Of a stretch of 64,000 bases of DNA, positions 14,681 through 28,439 are shown piece by piece. The notes beneath the pieces are model-generated. The model was not told where the DNA came from. It saw nothing but the letters and a program-made list of their open reading frames with translations, and did not search any database. Made by a program: the position numbers and the translations under genes. Origin of the DNA: Apoderus coryli (lineage: Eukaryota > Arthropoda > Insecta > Coleoptera > Attelabidae). Every line of letters begins with the position of its first letter. The stretch's first letter is position 1. Location of the stretch: contig OU452217.1 of NCBI GenBank assembly GCA_911728435.2, positions 310,001 to 374,000 of the forward strand. Direction: 5' to 3'.

Positions 14681-16864
14681 TGCTTATTCTATCTTCTTTT
14701 TACTAACACATTTAGTTTTAAATTCTTAGAGAGAAAACAGTTTTTTGGTAGACACTTTACTTTTTAAATATAAATAACACTATTTCTTAACTAAACGCTC
14801 TAATTCGTTCTAAATTGCTTTTTAATGCTTATTCTAATTTCTTTTAACTAATAAAATTTAGTTTTAAATTCTAAAAGAGAAAACAGCTTTTTGTTAGAAA
14901 CTTTACTTTTTAAACCTAAATAACACAATTTCTGAACTAAACGCTCTAATTCGTTCTAAATTGCTTTTTTTATGCTTATTCTAATTTCTTTTTCCTAATA
15001 AAATTTAGTTTTAAATTCTTGGAGAGAAAACAGCTTTTTGGTAGACGCTTTACTTTTTAAATATAAATAACACAATTTCTTAACTAAACGCTCTAATTCG
15101 TTCTAAATTGCTTTTTTATGCTATTCTAATTTCTTTTTCCTAATAAAATTTAGTTTTAAATTCTGAGAGGGAAAATAGTTTTTGGTACACAATTTACTTT
15201 TTAAATATAAATAACACCATTTTTTAACTAAACGCTCTAATTCGTTCTAAATTGCTTTTTTATGCTTATTCTAATTTCTTTTTCCTAATAAAATTTAGTT
15301 TTAAATTCTTAGAGAGAAAACAGCTATTTTGTAGAAACTTTTTGGAAGACACTACTTTTTAAATATAAATAACACAATTTTTTAAATAAGCGCTCTAAAT
15401 CGTTCTAAATTGCTTTTATATGCTTATTCTAATTTCTTTTTACTAACAAATTTAGTTTTAAATTCTTAGAGAGAAAACAGCTTTTTGGTAGACACTTTAC
15501 TTTTTAAATATAAATAACACAATTTCTTAACTAAACGCTCTAATTCGTTCTAAATTGCTTTTTTATGCTTATTCTAATTTCTTTTAACTAATAAAATTTA
15601 GTTTTGAATTCTTAGAGAGAAAACAGGTTTTTGGTAGACACTTTACTTTTTAAATATAAATAACACAATTTCTTAACTAAACGCTCTAAATCGTTCTAAA
15701 TTGCTGTTTTATGCTTATTCTAATTTCTTTTTACTAATAAAATTTAGTTTTAAATTCTGAGAGGGAAAATAGCTTTTTGGTACACAATTTACTTTTTAAA
15801 TATAAATAACACAATTTTTTAAATAAGCGCTCTAAATCGTTCTAAATTGCTTTTTTATGCTTATTCTAATTTCTTTTTACTAACAAATTAAGTTTTAAAT
15901 TCTTAGAGAGAAAACAGCTTTTTGGTAGACACTTTACTTTTTAAATATAAATAACACAATTTCTTAACTAAACGCTCTAATTCGTTCTAAATTGCTTTTT
16001 TATGCTATTCTAATTTCTTTTTCCTAATAAAATTTAGTTTTAAATTCTGAGAGGGAAAATAGTTTTTGGTACACAATTTACTTTTTAAATATAAATAACA
16101 CCATTTTTTAACTAAACGCTCTAATTCGTTCTAAATTGCTTTTTTATGCTTATTCTAATTTCTTTTTCCTAATGAAATTTAGTTTTCAATTCTTAGAGAG
16201 AAAACAGCTTTTTGGTAGACACTTTACTTTTTAAATCTAAATAACACAATTTCTTAACTAAACGCTCTAAATCGTTCTAAATTGCTTTTTTATGCTTATT
16301 CTAATTTCTATTTACTAATAAAATTTAGTTTTAAATTCTAAGAGATAAAACAGCTTTTTGGTTGACACTTTACTTTTTAAATATAAATAGCACAATTTCT
16401 TAACTAAACGCTCTAATTCGTTCTAAATTGCTTATTTATGCTTATTCTAATTTCTTTTTACTAATAAATTTAGTTTTACATTCTAAAAGAGAAAACAGCT
16501 TTTTGTTAGAAACTGTACTTTTTAAATCTAAATAACACAATTTCTGAACTAAACGCTCTAATTCGTTCTAAATTGCTTGTTTTATGCTTATTCTAATTTT
16601 TTTTTCTAATAAAATTTAGTTTTAAATTCTTAGAGAAAACAGCTTTTTTGTAGAAACTTTACTTTTTAAATCTAAATAACACAATTTTTTAAATAAACGC
16701 TCTAAATCGTTCTAAATTGCTTTTTTATGCTTTATCATATTTCTTTTTACTAACAAATTTAGTTTTAAATTCTTAGAGAGAAAACAGCTTTTTGGTAGAC
16801 ACTTTACTTTTTAAATATAAATAACACAATTTCTTAACTAAACGCTCTAATTCGTTCTAATTGC

Positions 16865-19800
16865 TTTTTTATGCTTATTCTAATTTCTTTTTCCTAATAA
16901 AATTTAGTTTTAAATTCTTAGAGAGTAAACAGCTTTTTGATAGAAACTTTACTTTTTAAATCTAAATAACACAATTTCTTAACTAAACGCTCTAAATCGT
17001 TCTAAATTGCTTTTTTATGCTTATTCTATCTTCTTTTTACTAACACATTTAGTTTTAAATTCTTAGAGAGAAAACAGTTTTTTGGTAGACACTTTACTTT
17101 TTAAATATAAATAACACCATTTCTTAACTAAACGCTCTAATTCGTTCTAAATTGCTTTTTAATGCTTATTCTAATTTCTTTTAACTAATAAAATTTAGTT
17201 TTAAATTCTAAAAGAGAAAACAGCTTTTTGTTAGAAACTTTACTTTTTAAATCTAAATAACACAATTTCTGAACTAAACGCTCTAATTCGTTCTAAATTG
17301 CTTTTTTATGCTTATTCTAATTTCTTTTTTCTAATAAAATTTAGTTTTAAATTCTTAGAGAGAAAACAGCTTTTTCGTAGAAACTTTACTTTTTAAATCT
17401 AAATAACACAATTTTTTAAATAAACGCTCTAAATCGTTCTAAATTGCTTTTTCATGCTTATTCTAATTCCTTTTTACTAACAAATTTAGTTTTAAATTCT
17501 TAGAGAGAAAACAGCTATTTTGTAGAAACTTTTTGGTAGACACTACTTTTATAATATAAATAACACAATTTTTTAAATAAGCGCTCTAAATCGTTCTAAA
17601 TTGCTTTTTTATGCTTATTCTAATTTCTTTTTACTAACAAATTTAGTTTTAAATTCTTAGAGAGAAAACAGCTTTTTGGTAGACACTTTACTTTTTAAAT
17701 ATAAATAGCACAATTTCTTAACTAAACGCTCTAATTCGTTCTAATTGCTTTTTTATGCTTATTCTAATTTCTTTTTCCAAATAAAATTTAGTTTTAAATT
17801 CTTAGAGAGAAAACAGCTTTTTTGTAGAAACTTTACTTTTTAAATCTAAATAACACAATTTTTTAAATAAACGCTCTAAATCGTTCTAAATTGCTTTTTT
17901 ATGCTTATTCTATCTTCTTTTTACTAACAAATTTAGTTTTAAATTCTTAGCGAAAAAAAAAAGCTTTTTGGTAGACACTTTACTTTTTAAATATAAATAA
18001 CACAATTTTTTAACTAAACGCTCTAAATCGTTCTAAATTGCTTTTTTATGCTTATTCTAATTTCTTTTTACTAACAAATTTAGTTTTAAATTCTTAGAGA
18101 GAAAACAGCTTTTTGGTAGACACTTTACTTTTTAAATATAAATAACACAATTTCTTAACTAAACGCTCTAAATCGTTCTAAATTGCTTTTTTATGCTTAT
18201 TCTAATTTCTTTTTACTAACAAATTTAGTTTTAAATTCTTAAAGAGAAAACAGCTTTTTGGTAGACACCTTACTTTTTAAATATAAATAACACAATTATT
18301 TAAATAAACGCTTTAAATCGTTCTAAATTGCTTTTTTATGCTTATTTATATTTCTTTTTACTAACAAATTTAGTTTTAAATTCTTAGAGAGAAAACAGCT
18401 TTTTGGTAGACACTTTACTTTTTAAATATAAATAACACAATTTCTTAACTAAACGCTCTAAATCGTTCTAAATTGCTTTTTTATGCTTATTCTAATTTCT
18501 TTTTACTAACAAATTTAGTTTTAAATTTTTAGAGAGAAAACAGCTTTTTGGTAGACACTTTACTTTTTAAATATAAATAACACAATTTCTTAACTAAACG
18601 CTCTAATTCGTTCTAAATTGCTTTTTTATGCTTATTCTAATTTCTTTTAACTAATAAAATTTAGTTTTGAATTCTTAGAGAGAAAACAGCTTTTTGGTAG
18701 ACACTTTACTTTTTAAATATAAATAACACAATTTCTGAACTAAACGCTCTAAATCGTTCTAAATTGCTTTTTTATGCTTATTCTAATTCCTTTTTACTAA
18801 CTAATTTAGTTTTAAATTCTTAGAGAGAAAACAGCTTTTTGGTAGACACTTTACTTTTTAAATATAAATAACACAATTATTTAAATAAACGCTCTAAATC
18901 GTTCTAAATTGCTTTTTTATGCTTATCCATGTTTCTTTTTACTAACAAATTTAGTTTTAAATTCTTAGAGAGAAAAGAGCTTTTTGTAGACACTTTACTT
19001 TTTAAATATAAATAACACAATTTCTTAACTAAACGCTTTAATTCGTTCTAAATTACTTTTTTATGCTTATTCTAATTTCTTTTTACTAATAAATTTAGTT
19101 TTAAATTCTAAAAGAGAAAGCAGCTTTTTGGTAGAAACTTTACTTTTTAAATCTAAATAACACAATTTCTTAACTAAACGCTCTAATTCGTTATAAATTG
19201 CTTTTTTATGCTTATTCTAATTTCTTTTAACTAATAAAATTTAGTTTTAAATTCTTAGAGAGAAAACATCTTTTTGGTAGACACTTTACTTTTTAAATCT
19301 AAATAACACAATTTCTTAACTAAACGCTCTAAATCGTTCTAAATTGCTTTTTTATGCTTATTCTATCTTCTTTTTACTAACAAATTTAGTTTTAAATTCT
19401 TAGAGAGAAAACAGCTTTTTGGTAGACACTTTACTTTTTAAATATAAATAACACAATTTCTTAACTAAACGCTCTAATTCGTTCTAAATTGCTTTTTTAT
19501 GCTTATTCTAATTTCTTTTAACTAATAAAATTTAGTTTTGAATTCTTAGAGAGAAAACAGCTTTTTGGTAGACACTTTATTTTTTAAATATAAATAACAC
19601 AATTTCTGAACTAAAGGCTCTAATTCGTTCTAAATTGCTTTTTTATGCTTATTCTAATTTCTTTTTCCTAATAAAATTGAGTTTTAAATTCTTAGAGAGA
19701 AAACAGCTTTTTTGTAGAAACTTTACTTTTTAAATCCAAATAACACAATTTTTTAAATAAACGCTCTAAATCGTTCTATATTGCTTTTTTATGCTTATTC

Positions 19801-22800
19801 TAATTCCTTTTTACTAACAAATTTAGTTTTAAATTCTTAGAGAGGAAACAGCTTTTTGGTAGACACTTTACTTTTTAAATAAAGATAACACAATTTCTTA
19901 AATAAAATCCCTCTAATTCCTTCTAAATTGATGTTTTATGCATATTCTAATTTCTTTTTACTAATAAAATTTAGTTTTTAATTCTTAGAGAGAAAACAGC
20001 TTTTTGGTAGACGCTTTACTTTTTAAATATAAATAACACAATTTCTTAACTAAACGCTCTAATTCGTTCTAAATTGCTTTTTAATGCTATTCTAATTTCT
20101 TTTTCCTTATAAAATTTAGTTTTAAATTCTGAGAGGGTAAATAGCTTTTTGGTACACAATTTACTTTTTAAATATAAATAACACCATTTTTTAACTAAAC
20201 GCTCTAATTCGTTCTAAATTGCTTTTTTATGCTTATTCTAATTTCTTTTAACTAATAAAATTTAGTTTTAAATTCTAAAAGGGAAAACAGCTATTTTGTA
20301 GAAACTTTACTTTTTAAATCTAAATAACACAATTTTTTAAATAAACGCTCTAAATCGTTCTAAATTGCTTTTTCATGCTTATTCTAATTCCTTTTTACTA
20401 ACGCATTTAGTTTTAAATTCTTACAGAGAATACAGTTTTTTGGTAGACACTTTACTTTTTAAATATAAATAAAACCATTTCTTAACTAAACGCTCTAATT
20501 CGTTCTAAATTGCTTTTTTATGCTTATTCTAATTTCTTTTAACTAATAAAATTCAGTTTTAAATTCTAAAAGAGAAAACAGCTTTTTGTTAGAAACTTTA
20601 CTTTTTAAATCTAAATAACACAATTTCTGAACTAAACGCTCTAATTCGTTCTAAATTGCTTTTTTTATGCTTATTCTAATTTATTTTTCCTGATAAAATT
20701 TAGTTTTAAATTCTTAGAGAGAAAACAGCTATTTTGTAGAAACTTTACTTTTTAAATCTAAATAACACAATTTTTTAAATAAACGCTCTAATTCGTTCTA
20801 AATTGCTTTTTCATGCTTATTTTAATTCCTTTTTACTAACAAATTTAGTTTTAAATTCTTAGAGAGAAAACAGCTTTTTGGTAGACACTTCACTTTTTAA
20901 ATATAGATAACACAATTTCTTAATTAAACGCTCTAATTCCTTCTAAATTGCTGTTTTATGCTTATTCTAATTTCTTTTTACTAATAAAATTTAGTTTTAA
21001 ATTCTGAGAGGGAAAATAGCTTTTTGGTACACAATTTACTTTTTAAATATAAATAACACCATTTTTTAACTAAACGCTCTACTTCGTTCTAAATTGCTTT
21101 TTTATGCTTATTCTAATTTCTTTTTCCTAATAAAATTTAGTTTTCAATTCTTAGAGAGAAAACAGCATTTTGGTAGACACTTTACTTTTTAAATCTAAAT
21201 ACAATTTCTTAACTAAACGCTCTAAATTGCTTTTTTATGCTTATTCTATCTTCTTTTTACTAACACATTTAGTTTTAAATTCTTAGAGAGAAAACAGTTT
21301 TTTGGTAGACACTTTACTTTTTAAATATAAATAACACCATTTCTTAACTAAACGCTCTAATTCGTTCTAAATTGCTTTTTAATGCTTATTCTAATTTCTT
21401 TTAACTAATAAAATTTAGTTTTAAATTCTAAAAGAGAAAACAGCTTTTTGTTAGAAACTTTACTTTTTAAACCTAAATAACACAATTTCTGAACTAAACG
21501 CTCTAATTCGTTCTAAATTGCTTTTTTTATGCTTATTTTAATTTCTATTTACTAATAAAATTTAGTTTTAAATTCTAAGAGATAAAACAGCTTTTTGGTT
21601 GACACTTTACTTTTTAAATATAAATAGCACAATTTCTTAACTAAACGCTCTAATTCGTTCTAAATTGCTTTTTTTATGCTTATTTTAATTTCTATTTACT
21701 AATAAAATTTAGTTTTAAATTCTAAGAGATAAAACAGCTTTTTGGTTGACACTTTACTTTTTAAATATAAATAGCACAATTTCTTAACTAAACGCTCTAA
21801 TTCGTTCTAAATTGCTTATTTATGCTTATTCTAATTTCTTTTTCCTAATAAAATTTAGTTTTAAATTCTGAGAGGGAAAATAGTTTTTGGTACACAATTT
21901 ACTTTTTAAATATAAATAACACCATTTTTTAACTAAACGCTCTAATTCGTTCTAAATTGCTTTTTTATGCTTATTCTAATTTCTTTTTCCTAATAAAATT
22001 TAGTTTTAAATTCTTAGAGAGTAAACAGCTTTTTGATAGAAACTTTACTTTTTAAATCTAAATAACACAATTTCTTAACTAAACGCTCTAAATCGTTCTA
22101 AATTGCTTTTTTATGCTTATTCTATCTTCTTTTTACTAACACATTTAGTTTTAAATTCTTAGAGAGAAAACAGTTTTTTGGTAGACACTTTACTTTTTAA
22201 ATATAAATAACACCATTTCTTAACTAAACGCTCTAATTCGTTCTAAATTGCTTTTTAATGCTTATTCTAATTTCTTTTAACTAATAAAATTTAGTTTTAA
22301 ATTCTAAAAGAGAAAACAGCTTTTTGTTAGAAACTTTACTTTTTAAATCTAAATAACACAATTTCTGAACTAAACGCTCTAATTCGTTCTAAATTGCTTT
22401 TTTATGCTTATTCTAATTTCTTTTTTCTAATAAAATTTAGTTTTAAATTCTTAGAGAGAAAACAGCTTTTTCGTAGAAACTTTACTTTTTAAATCTAAAT
22501 AACACAATTTTTTAAATAAACGCTCTAAATCGTTCTAAATTGCTTTTTCATGCTTATTCTAATTCCTTTTTACTAACAAATTTAGTTTTAAATTCTTAGA
22601 GAGAAAACAGCTATTTTGTAGAAACTTTTTGGTAGACACTACTTTTATAATATAAATAACACAATTTTTTAAATAAGCGCTCTAAATCGTTCTAAATTGC
22701 TTTTTTATGCTTATTCTAATTTCTTTTTACTAACAAATTTAGTTTTAAATTCTTAGAGAGAAAACAGCTTTTTGGTAGACACTTTACTTTTTAAATATAA

Positions 22801-25800
22801 ATAGCACAATTTCTTAACTAAACGCTCTAATTCGTTCTAATTGCTTTTTTATGCTTATTCTAATTTCTTTTTCCAAATAAAATTTAGTTTTAAATTCTTA
22901 GAGAGAAAACAGCTTTTTTGTAGAAACTTTACTTTTTAAATCTAAATAACACAATTTTTTAAATAAACGCTCTAAATCGTTCTAAATTGCTTTTTTATGC
23001 TTATTCTATCTTCTTTTTACTAACAAATTTAGTTTTAAATTCTTAGCGAAAAAAAAAAGCTTTTTGGTAGACACTTTACTTTTTAAATATAAATAACACA
23101 ATTTTTTAACTAAACGCTCTAAATCGTTCTAAATTGCTTTTTTATGCTTATTCTAATTTCTTTTTACTAACAAATTTAGTTTTAAATTCTTAGAGAGAAA
23201 ACAGCTTTTTGGTAGACACTTTACTTTTTAAATATAAATAACACAATTTCTTAACTAAACGCTCTAAATCGTTCTAAATTGCTTTTTTATGCTTATTCTA
23301 ATTTCTTTTTACTAACAAATTTAGTTTTAAATTCTTAAAGAGAAAACAGCTTTTTGGTAGACACCTTACTTTTTAAATATAAATAACACAATTATTTAAA
23401 TAAACGCTTTAAATCGTTCTAAATTGCTTTTTTATGCTTATTTATATTTCTTTTTACTAACAAATTTAGTTTTAAATTCTTAGAGAGAAAACAGCTTTTT
23501 GGTAGACACTTTACTTTTTAAATATAAATAACACAATTTCTTAACTAAACGCTCTAAATCGTTCTAAATTGCTTTTTTATGCTTATTCTAATTTCTTTTT
23601 ACTAACAAATTTAGTTTTAAATTTTTAGAGAGAAAACAGCTTTTTGGTAGACACTTTACTTTTTAAATATAAATAACACAATTTCTTAACTAAACGCTCT
23701 AATTCGTTCTAAATTGCTTTTTTATGCTTATTCTAATTTCTTTTAACTAATAAAATTTAGTTTTGAATTCTTAGAGAGAAAACAGCTTTTTGGTAGACAC
23801 TTTACTTTTTAAATATAAATAACACAATTTCTGAACTAAACGCTCTAAATCGTTCTAAATTGCTTTTTTATGCTTATTCTAATTCCTTTTTACTAACTAA
23901 TTTAGTTTTAAATTCTTAGAGAGAAAACAGCTTTTTGGTAGACACTTTACTTTTTAAATATAAATAACACAATTATTTAAATAAACGCTCTAAATCGTTC
24001 TAAATTGCTTTTTTATGCTTATCCATGTTTCTTTTTACTAACAAATTTAGTTTTAAATTCTTAGAGAGAAAAGAGCTTTTTGTAGACACTTTACTTTTTA
24101 AATATAAATAACACAATTTCTTAACTAAACGCTTTAATTCGTTCTAAATTACTTTTTTATGCTTATTCTAATTTCTTTTTACTAATAAATTTAGTTTTAA
24201 ATTCTAAAAGAGAAAGCAGCTTTTTGGTAGAAACTTTACTTTTTAAATCTAAATAACACAATTTCTTAACTAAACGCTCTAATTCGTTATAAATTGCTTT
24301 TTTATGCTTATTCTAATTTCTTTTAACTAATAAAATTTAGTTTTAAATTCTTAGAGAGAAAACATCTTTTTGGTAGACACTTTACTTTTTAAATCTAAAT
24401 AACACAATTTCTTAACTAAACGCTCTAAATCGTTCTAAATTGCTTTTTTATGCTTATTCTATCTTCTTTTTACTAACAAATTTAGTTTTAAATTCTTAGA
24501 GAGAAAACAGCTTTTTGGTAGACACTTTACTTTTTAAATATAAATAACACAATTTCTTAACTAAACGCTCTAATTCGTTCTAAATTGCTTTTTTATGCTT
24601 ATTCTAATTTCTTTTAACTAATAAAATTTAGTTTTGAATTCTTAGAGAGAAAACAGCTTTTTGGTAGACACTTTATTTTTTAAATATAAATAACACAATT
24701 TCTGAACTAAAGGCTCTAATTCGTTCTAAATTGCTTTTTTATGCTTATTCTAATTTCTTTTTCCTAATAAAATTGAGTTTTAAATTCTTAGAGAGAAAAC
24801 AGCTTTTTTGTAGAAACTTTACTTTTTAAATCCAAATAACACAATTTTTTAAATAAACGCTCTAAATCGTTCTATATTGCTTTTTTATGCTTATTCTAAT
24901 TCCTTTTTACTAACAAATTTAGTTTTAAATTCTTAGAGAGGAAACAGCTTTTTGGTAGACACTTTACTTTTTAAATAAAGATAACACAATTTCTTAAATA
25001 AAATCCCTCTAATTCCTTCTAAATTGATGTTTTATGCCTATTCTAATTTCTTTTTACTAATAAAATTTAGTTTTTAATTCTTAGAGAGAAAACAGCTTTT
25101 TGGTAGACGCTTTACTTTTTAAATATAAATAACACAATTTCTTAACTAAACGCTCTAATTCGTTCTAAATTGCTTTTTAATGCTATTCTAATTTCTTTTT
25201 CCTTATAAAATTTAGTTTTAAATTCTGAGAGGGTAAATAGCTTTTTGGTACACAATTTACTTTTTAAATATAAATAACACCATTTTTTAACTAAACGCTC
25301 TAATTCGTTCTAAATTGCTTTTTTATGCTTATTCTAATTTCTTTTAACTAATAAAATTTAGTTTTAAATTCTAAAAGGGAAAACAGCTATTTTGTAGAAA
25401 CTTTACTTTTTAAATCTAAATAACACAATTTTTTAAATAAACGCTCTAAATCGTTCTAAATTGCTTTTTCATGCTTATTCTAATTCCTTTTTACTAACGC
25501 ATTTAGTTTTAAATTCTTACAGAGAATACAGTTTTTTGGTAGACACTTTACTTTTTAAATATAAATAAAACCATTTCTTAACTAAACGCTCTAATTCGTT
25601 CTAAATTGCTTTTTTATGCTTATTCTAATTTCTTTTAACTAATAAAATTCAGTTTTAAATTCTAAAAGAGAAAACAGCTTTTTGTTAGAAACTTTACTTT
25701 TTAAATCTAAATAACACAATTTCTGAACTAAACGCTCTAATTCGTTCTAAATTGCTTTTTTTATGCTTATTCTAATTTATTTTTCCTGATAAAATTTAGT

Positions 25801-27056
25801 TTTAAATTCTTAGAGAGAAAACAGCTATTTTGTAGAAACTTTACTTTTTAAATCTAAATAACACAATTTTTTAAATAAACGCTCTAATTCGTTCTAAATT
25901 GCTTTTTCATGCTTATTTTAATTCCTTTTTACTAACAAATTTAGTTTTAAATTCTTAGAGAGAAAACAGCTTTTTGGTAGACACTTCACTTTTTAAATAT
26001 AGATAACACAATTTCTTAATTAAACGCTCTAATTCCTTCTAAATTGCTGTTTTATGCTTATTCTAATTTCTTTTTACTAATAAAATTTAGTTTTAAATTC
26101 TGAGAGGGAAAATAGCTTTTTGGTACACAATTTACTTTTTAAATATAAATAACACCATTTTTTAACTAAACGCTCTACTTCGTTCTAAATTGCTTTTTTA
26201 TGCTTATTCTAATTTCTTTTTCCTAATAAAATTTAGTTTTCAATTCTTAGAGAGAAAACAGCATTTTGGTAGACACTTTACTTTTTAAATCTAAATACAA
26301 TTTCTTAACTAAACGCTCTAAATTGCTTTTTTATGCTTATTCTATCTTCTTTTTACTAACACATTTAGTTTTAAATTCTTAGAGAGAAAACAGTTTTTTG
26401 GTAGACACTTTACTTTTTAAATATAAATAACACCATTTCTTAACTAAACGCTCTAATTCGTTCTAAATTGCTTTTTAATGCTTATTCTAATTTCTTTTAA
26501 CTAATAAAATTTAGTTTTAAATTCTAAAAGAGAAAACAGCTTTTTGTTAGAAACTTTACTTTTTAAACCTAAATAACACAATTTCTGAACTAAACGCTCT
26601 AATTCGTTCTAAATTGCTTTTTTTATGCTTATTTTAATTTCTATTTACTAATAAAATTTAGTTTTAAATTCTAAGAGATAAAACAGCTTTTTGGTTGACA
26701 CTTTACTTTTTAAATATAAATAGCACAATTTCTTAACTAAACGCTCTAATTCGTTCTAAATTGCTTTTTTTATGCTTATTTTAATTTCTATTTACTAATA
26801 AAATTTAGTTTTAAATTCTAAGAGATAAAACAGCTTTTTGGTTGACACTTTACTTTTTAAATATAAATAGCACAATTTCTTAACTAAACGCTCTAATTCG
26901 TTCTAAATTGCTTATTTATGCTTATTCTAATTTCTTTTTCCTAATAAAATTTAGTTTTAAATTCTGAGAGGGAAAATAGTTTTTGGTACACAATTTACTT
27001 TTTAAATATAAATAACACCATTTTTTAACTAAACGCTCTAATTCGTTCTAAATTGC
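16865..27056. repeat. Tandem duplication of a 5096-bp satellite block
   Basis: Two adjacent blocks of about 35 monomers each, roughly 16865-21960 and 21961-27056, repeat at a constant offset of 5096 bp. Landmarks checked by position: TAACACATTT at 17041 and 22137; AAATTCTTAGCG at 17941 and 23037; the rare AAAGATAACA at 19881 and 24977; ATTTCTATTT at 21541 and 26637. The copies are almost identical in what I compared. One substitution noticed is ATGCATATTC near 19938 against ATGCCTATTC near 25034. Identity is lost before about 16865 (CTAATTGC against CTAAATTGC) and after about 27090 (AAATTC with GAGAGTAAAC against CAATTC with GAGAGAAAAC). This is far closer than neighbouring monomers are to each other, so the duplication is recent or recently homogenised. 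An assembly artefact is the alternative. Confidence 0.9.
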
Positions 27057-28439
27057 TTTTTTATGCTTATTCTAATTTCTTTTTCCTAATAAAATTTAGT
27101 TTTCAATTCTTAGAGAGAAAACAGCTTTTTGGTAGACACTTTACTTTTTAAATCTAAATAACACAATTTCTTAACTAAACGCTCTAAATCGTTCTAAATT
27201 GCTTTTTTATGCTTATTCTAATTTCTATTTACTAATAAAATTTAGTTTTAAATTCTAAGAGATAAAACAGCTTTTTGGTTGACACTTTACTTTTTAAATA
27301 TAAATAGCACAATTTCTTAACTAAACGCTCTAATTCTTTCTAAATTGCTTATTTATGTTTATTCTAATTTCTTTTAACTAATAAAATTTAGTTTTAAATT
27401 CTAAAAGAGAAAACAGCTTTTTGTTAGAAACTTTACTTTTTAAATCTAAATAACACAATTTCTGAACTAAACGCTCTAATTCGTTCTAAATTGCTTTTTT
27501 TATGCTTATTCTAATTTCTTTTTCCTGATAAAATTTAGTTTTAAATTCTTAGAGAGAAAACAGCTATTTTGTAGAAACTTTACTTTTTAAATCTAAATAA
27601 CACAATTTTTTAAATAAACGCTCTAAATCGTTCTAAATTGCTTTTTCATGCTTATTTTAATTCCTTTTTACTAACAAATTTAGTTTTAAATTCTTAGAGA
27701 GAAAACAGCTTTTTGGTAGACACTTCACTTTTTAAATATAGATAACACAATTTCTTAATTAAACGCTCTAATTCCTTCTAAATTGCTGTTTTATGCTTAT
27801 TCTAATTTCTTTTTACTAATAAAATTTAGTTTTAAATTCTGAGAGGGAAAATAGCTTTTTGGTACACAATTTACTTTTTAAATATGAATAACACCATTTT
27901 TTAACTAAACGCTCTACTTCGTTCTAAATTGCTTTTTTATGCTTATTCTATCTTCTTTTTACTAACACATTTAGTTTTAAATTCTTAGAGAGAAAACAGT
28001 TTTTTGGTAGACACTTTACTTTTTAAATATAGATAACACAATTTCTTAACTAAACGCTCTAATTCCTTCTAAATTGCTTTTTTATGCTTATTTTAATTTC
28101 TTTTTCCTAATAAAATTTAGTTTTCAATTCTTAGAGAGAAAACAGCATTTTGGTAGACACTTTACTTTTTAAATCTAAATACAATTTCTTAACTAAACGC
28201 TCTAAATTGCTTTTTTATGCTTATTCTATCTTCTTTTTACTAACACATTTAGTTTTAAATTCTTAGAGAGAAAACAGTTTTTTGGTAGACACTTTACTTT
28301 TTAAATATAAATAACACCATTTCTTAACTAAACGCTCTAATTCGTTCTAAATTGCTTTTTAATGCTTATTCTAATTTCTTTTAACTAATAAAATTTACAA
28401 ATTGAAGTTTGTTGGTTTTAGGTCAATTAAAGAAACAAA

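Larger units (their letters stand above)
1..28397. repeat. Left satellite array, ~145-bp AT-rich monomer, ~196 copies
   Basis: Continuous head-to-tail copies of one monomer in a single orientation. Taking TTTAG as monomer position 1, successive starts at 13, 156, 301, 447 and 593 give spacings of 143-146 bp. Landmarks in order are TTTAGTTTTAAATTC (1-15), GAGAGAAAACAGC (about 19-31), GGTAGACAC (37-45), ACTTTTTAAATATAAATAAC (49-68), CTAAACGCTC (81-90), TTCGTTCTAAATTGC (94-108) and TTATGCTTATTC (113-124). My consensus has 33 G/C in 145 bases. All frames are cut by stop codons, and no coding function is supported. The array begins before the window and is broken at 28397 in monomer position 4 by the insert. 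Variant types differ at linked sites, for example TTCTTAACTA, TTCTGAACTA, TTTTTAAATA or ATTTAAATA near position 75. Transcription and centromere function cannot be judged from sequence alone. Confidence 0.98.

Noticed and set aside
1..28397. CRISPR array
   Set aside because: The repeats are contiguous ~145-bp units with variation throughout, with no short conserved repeat separated by unique spacers and no cas genes.
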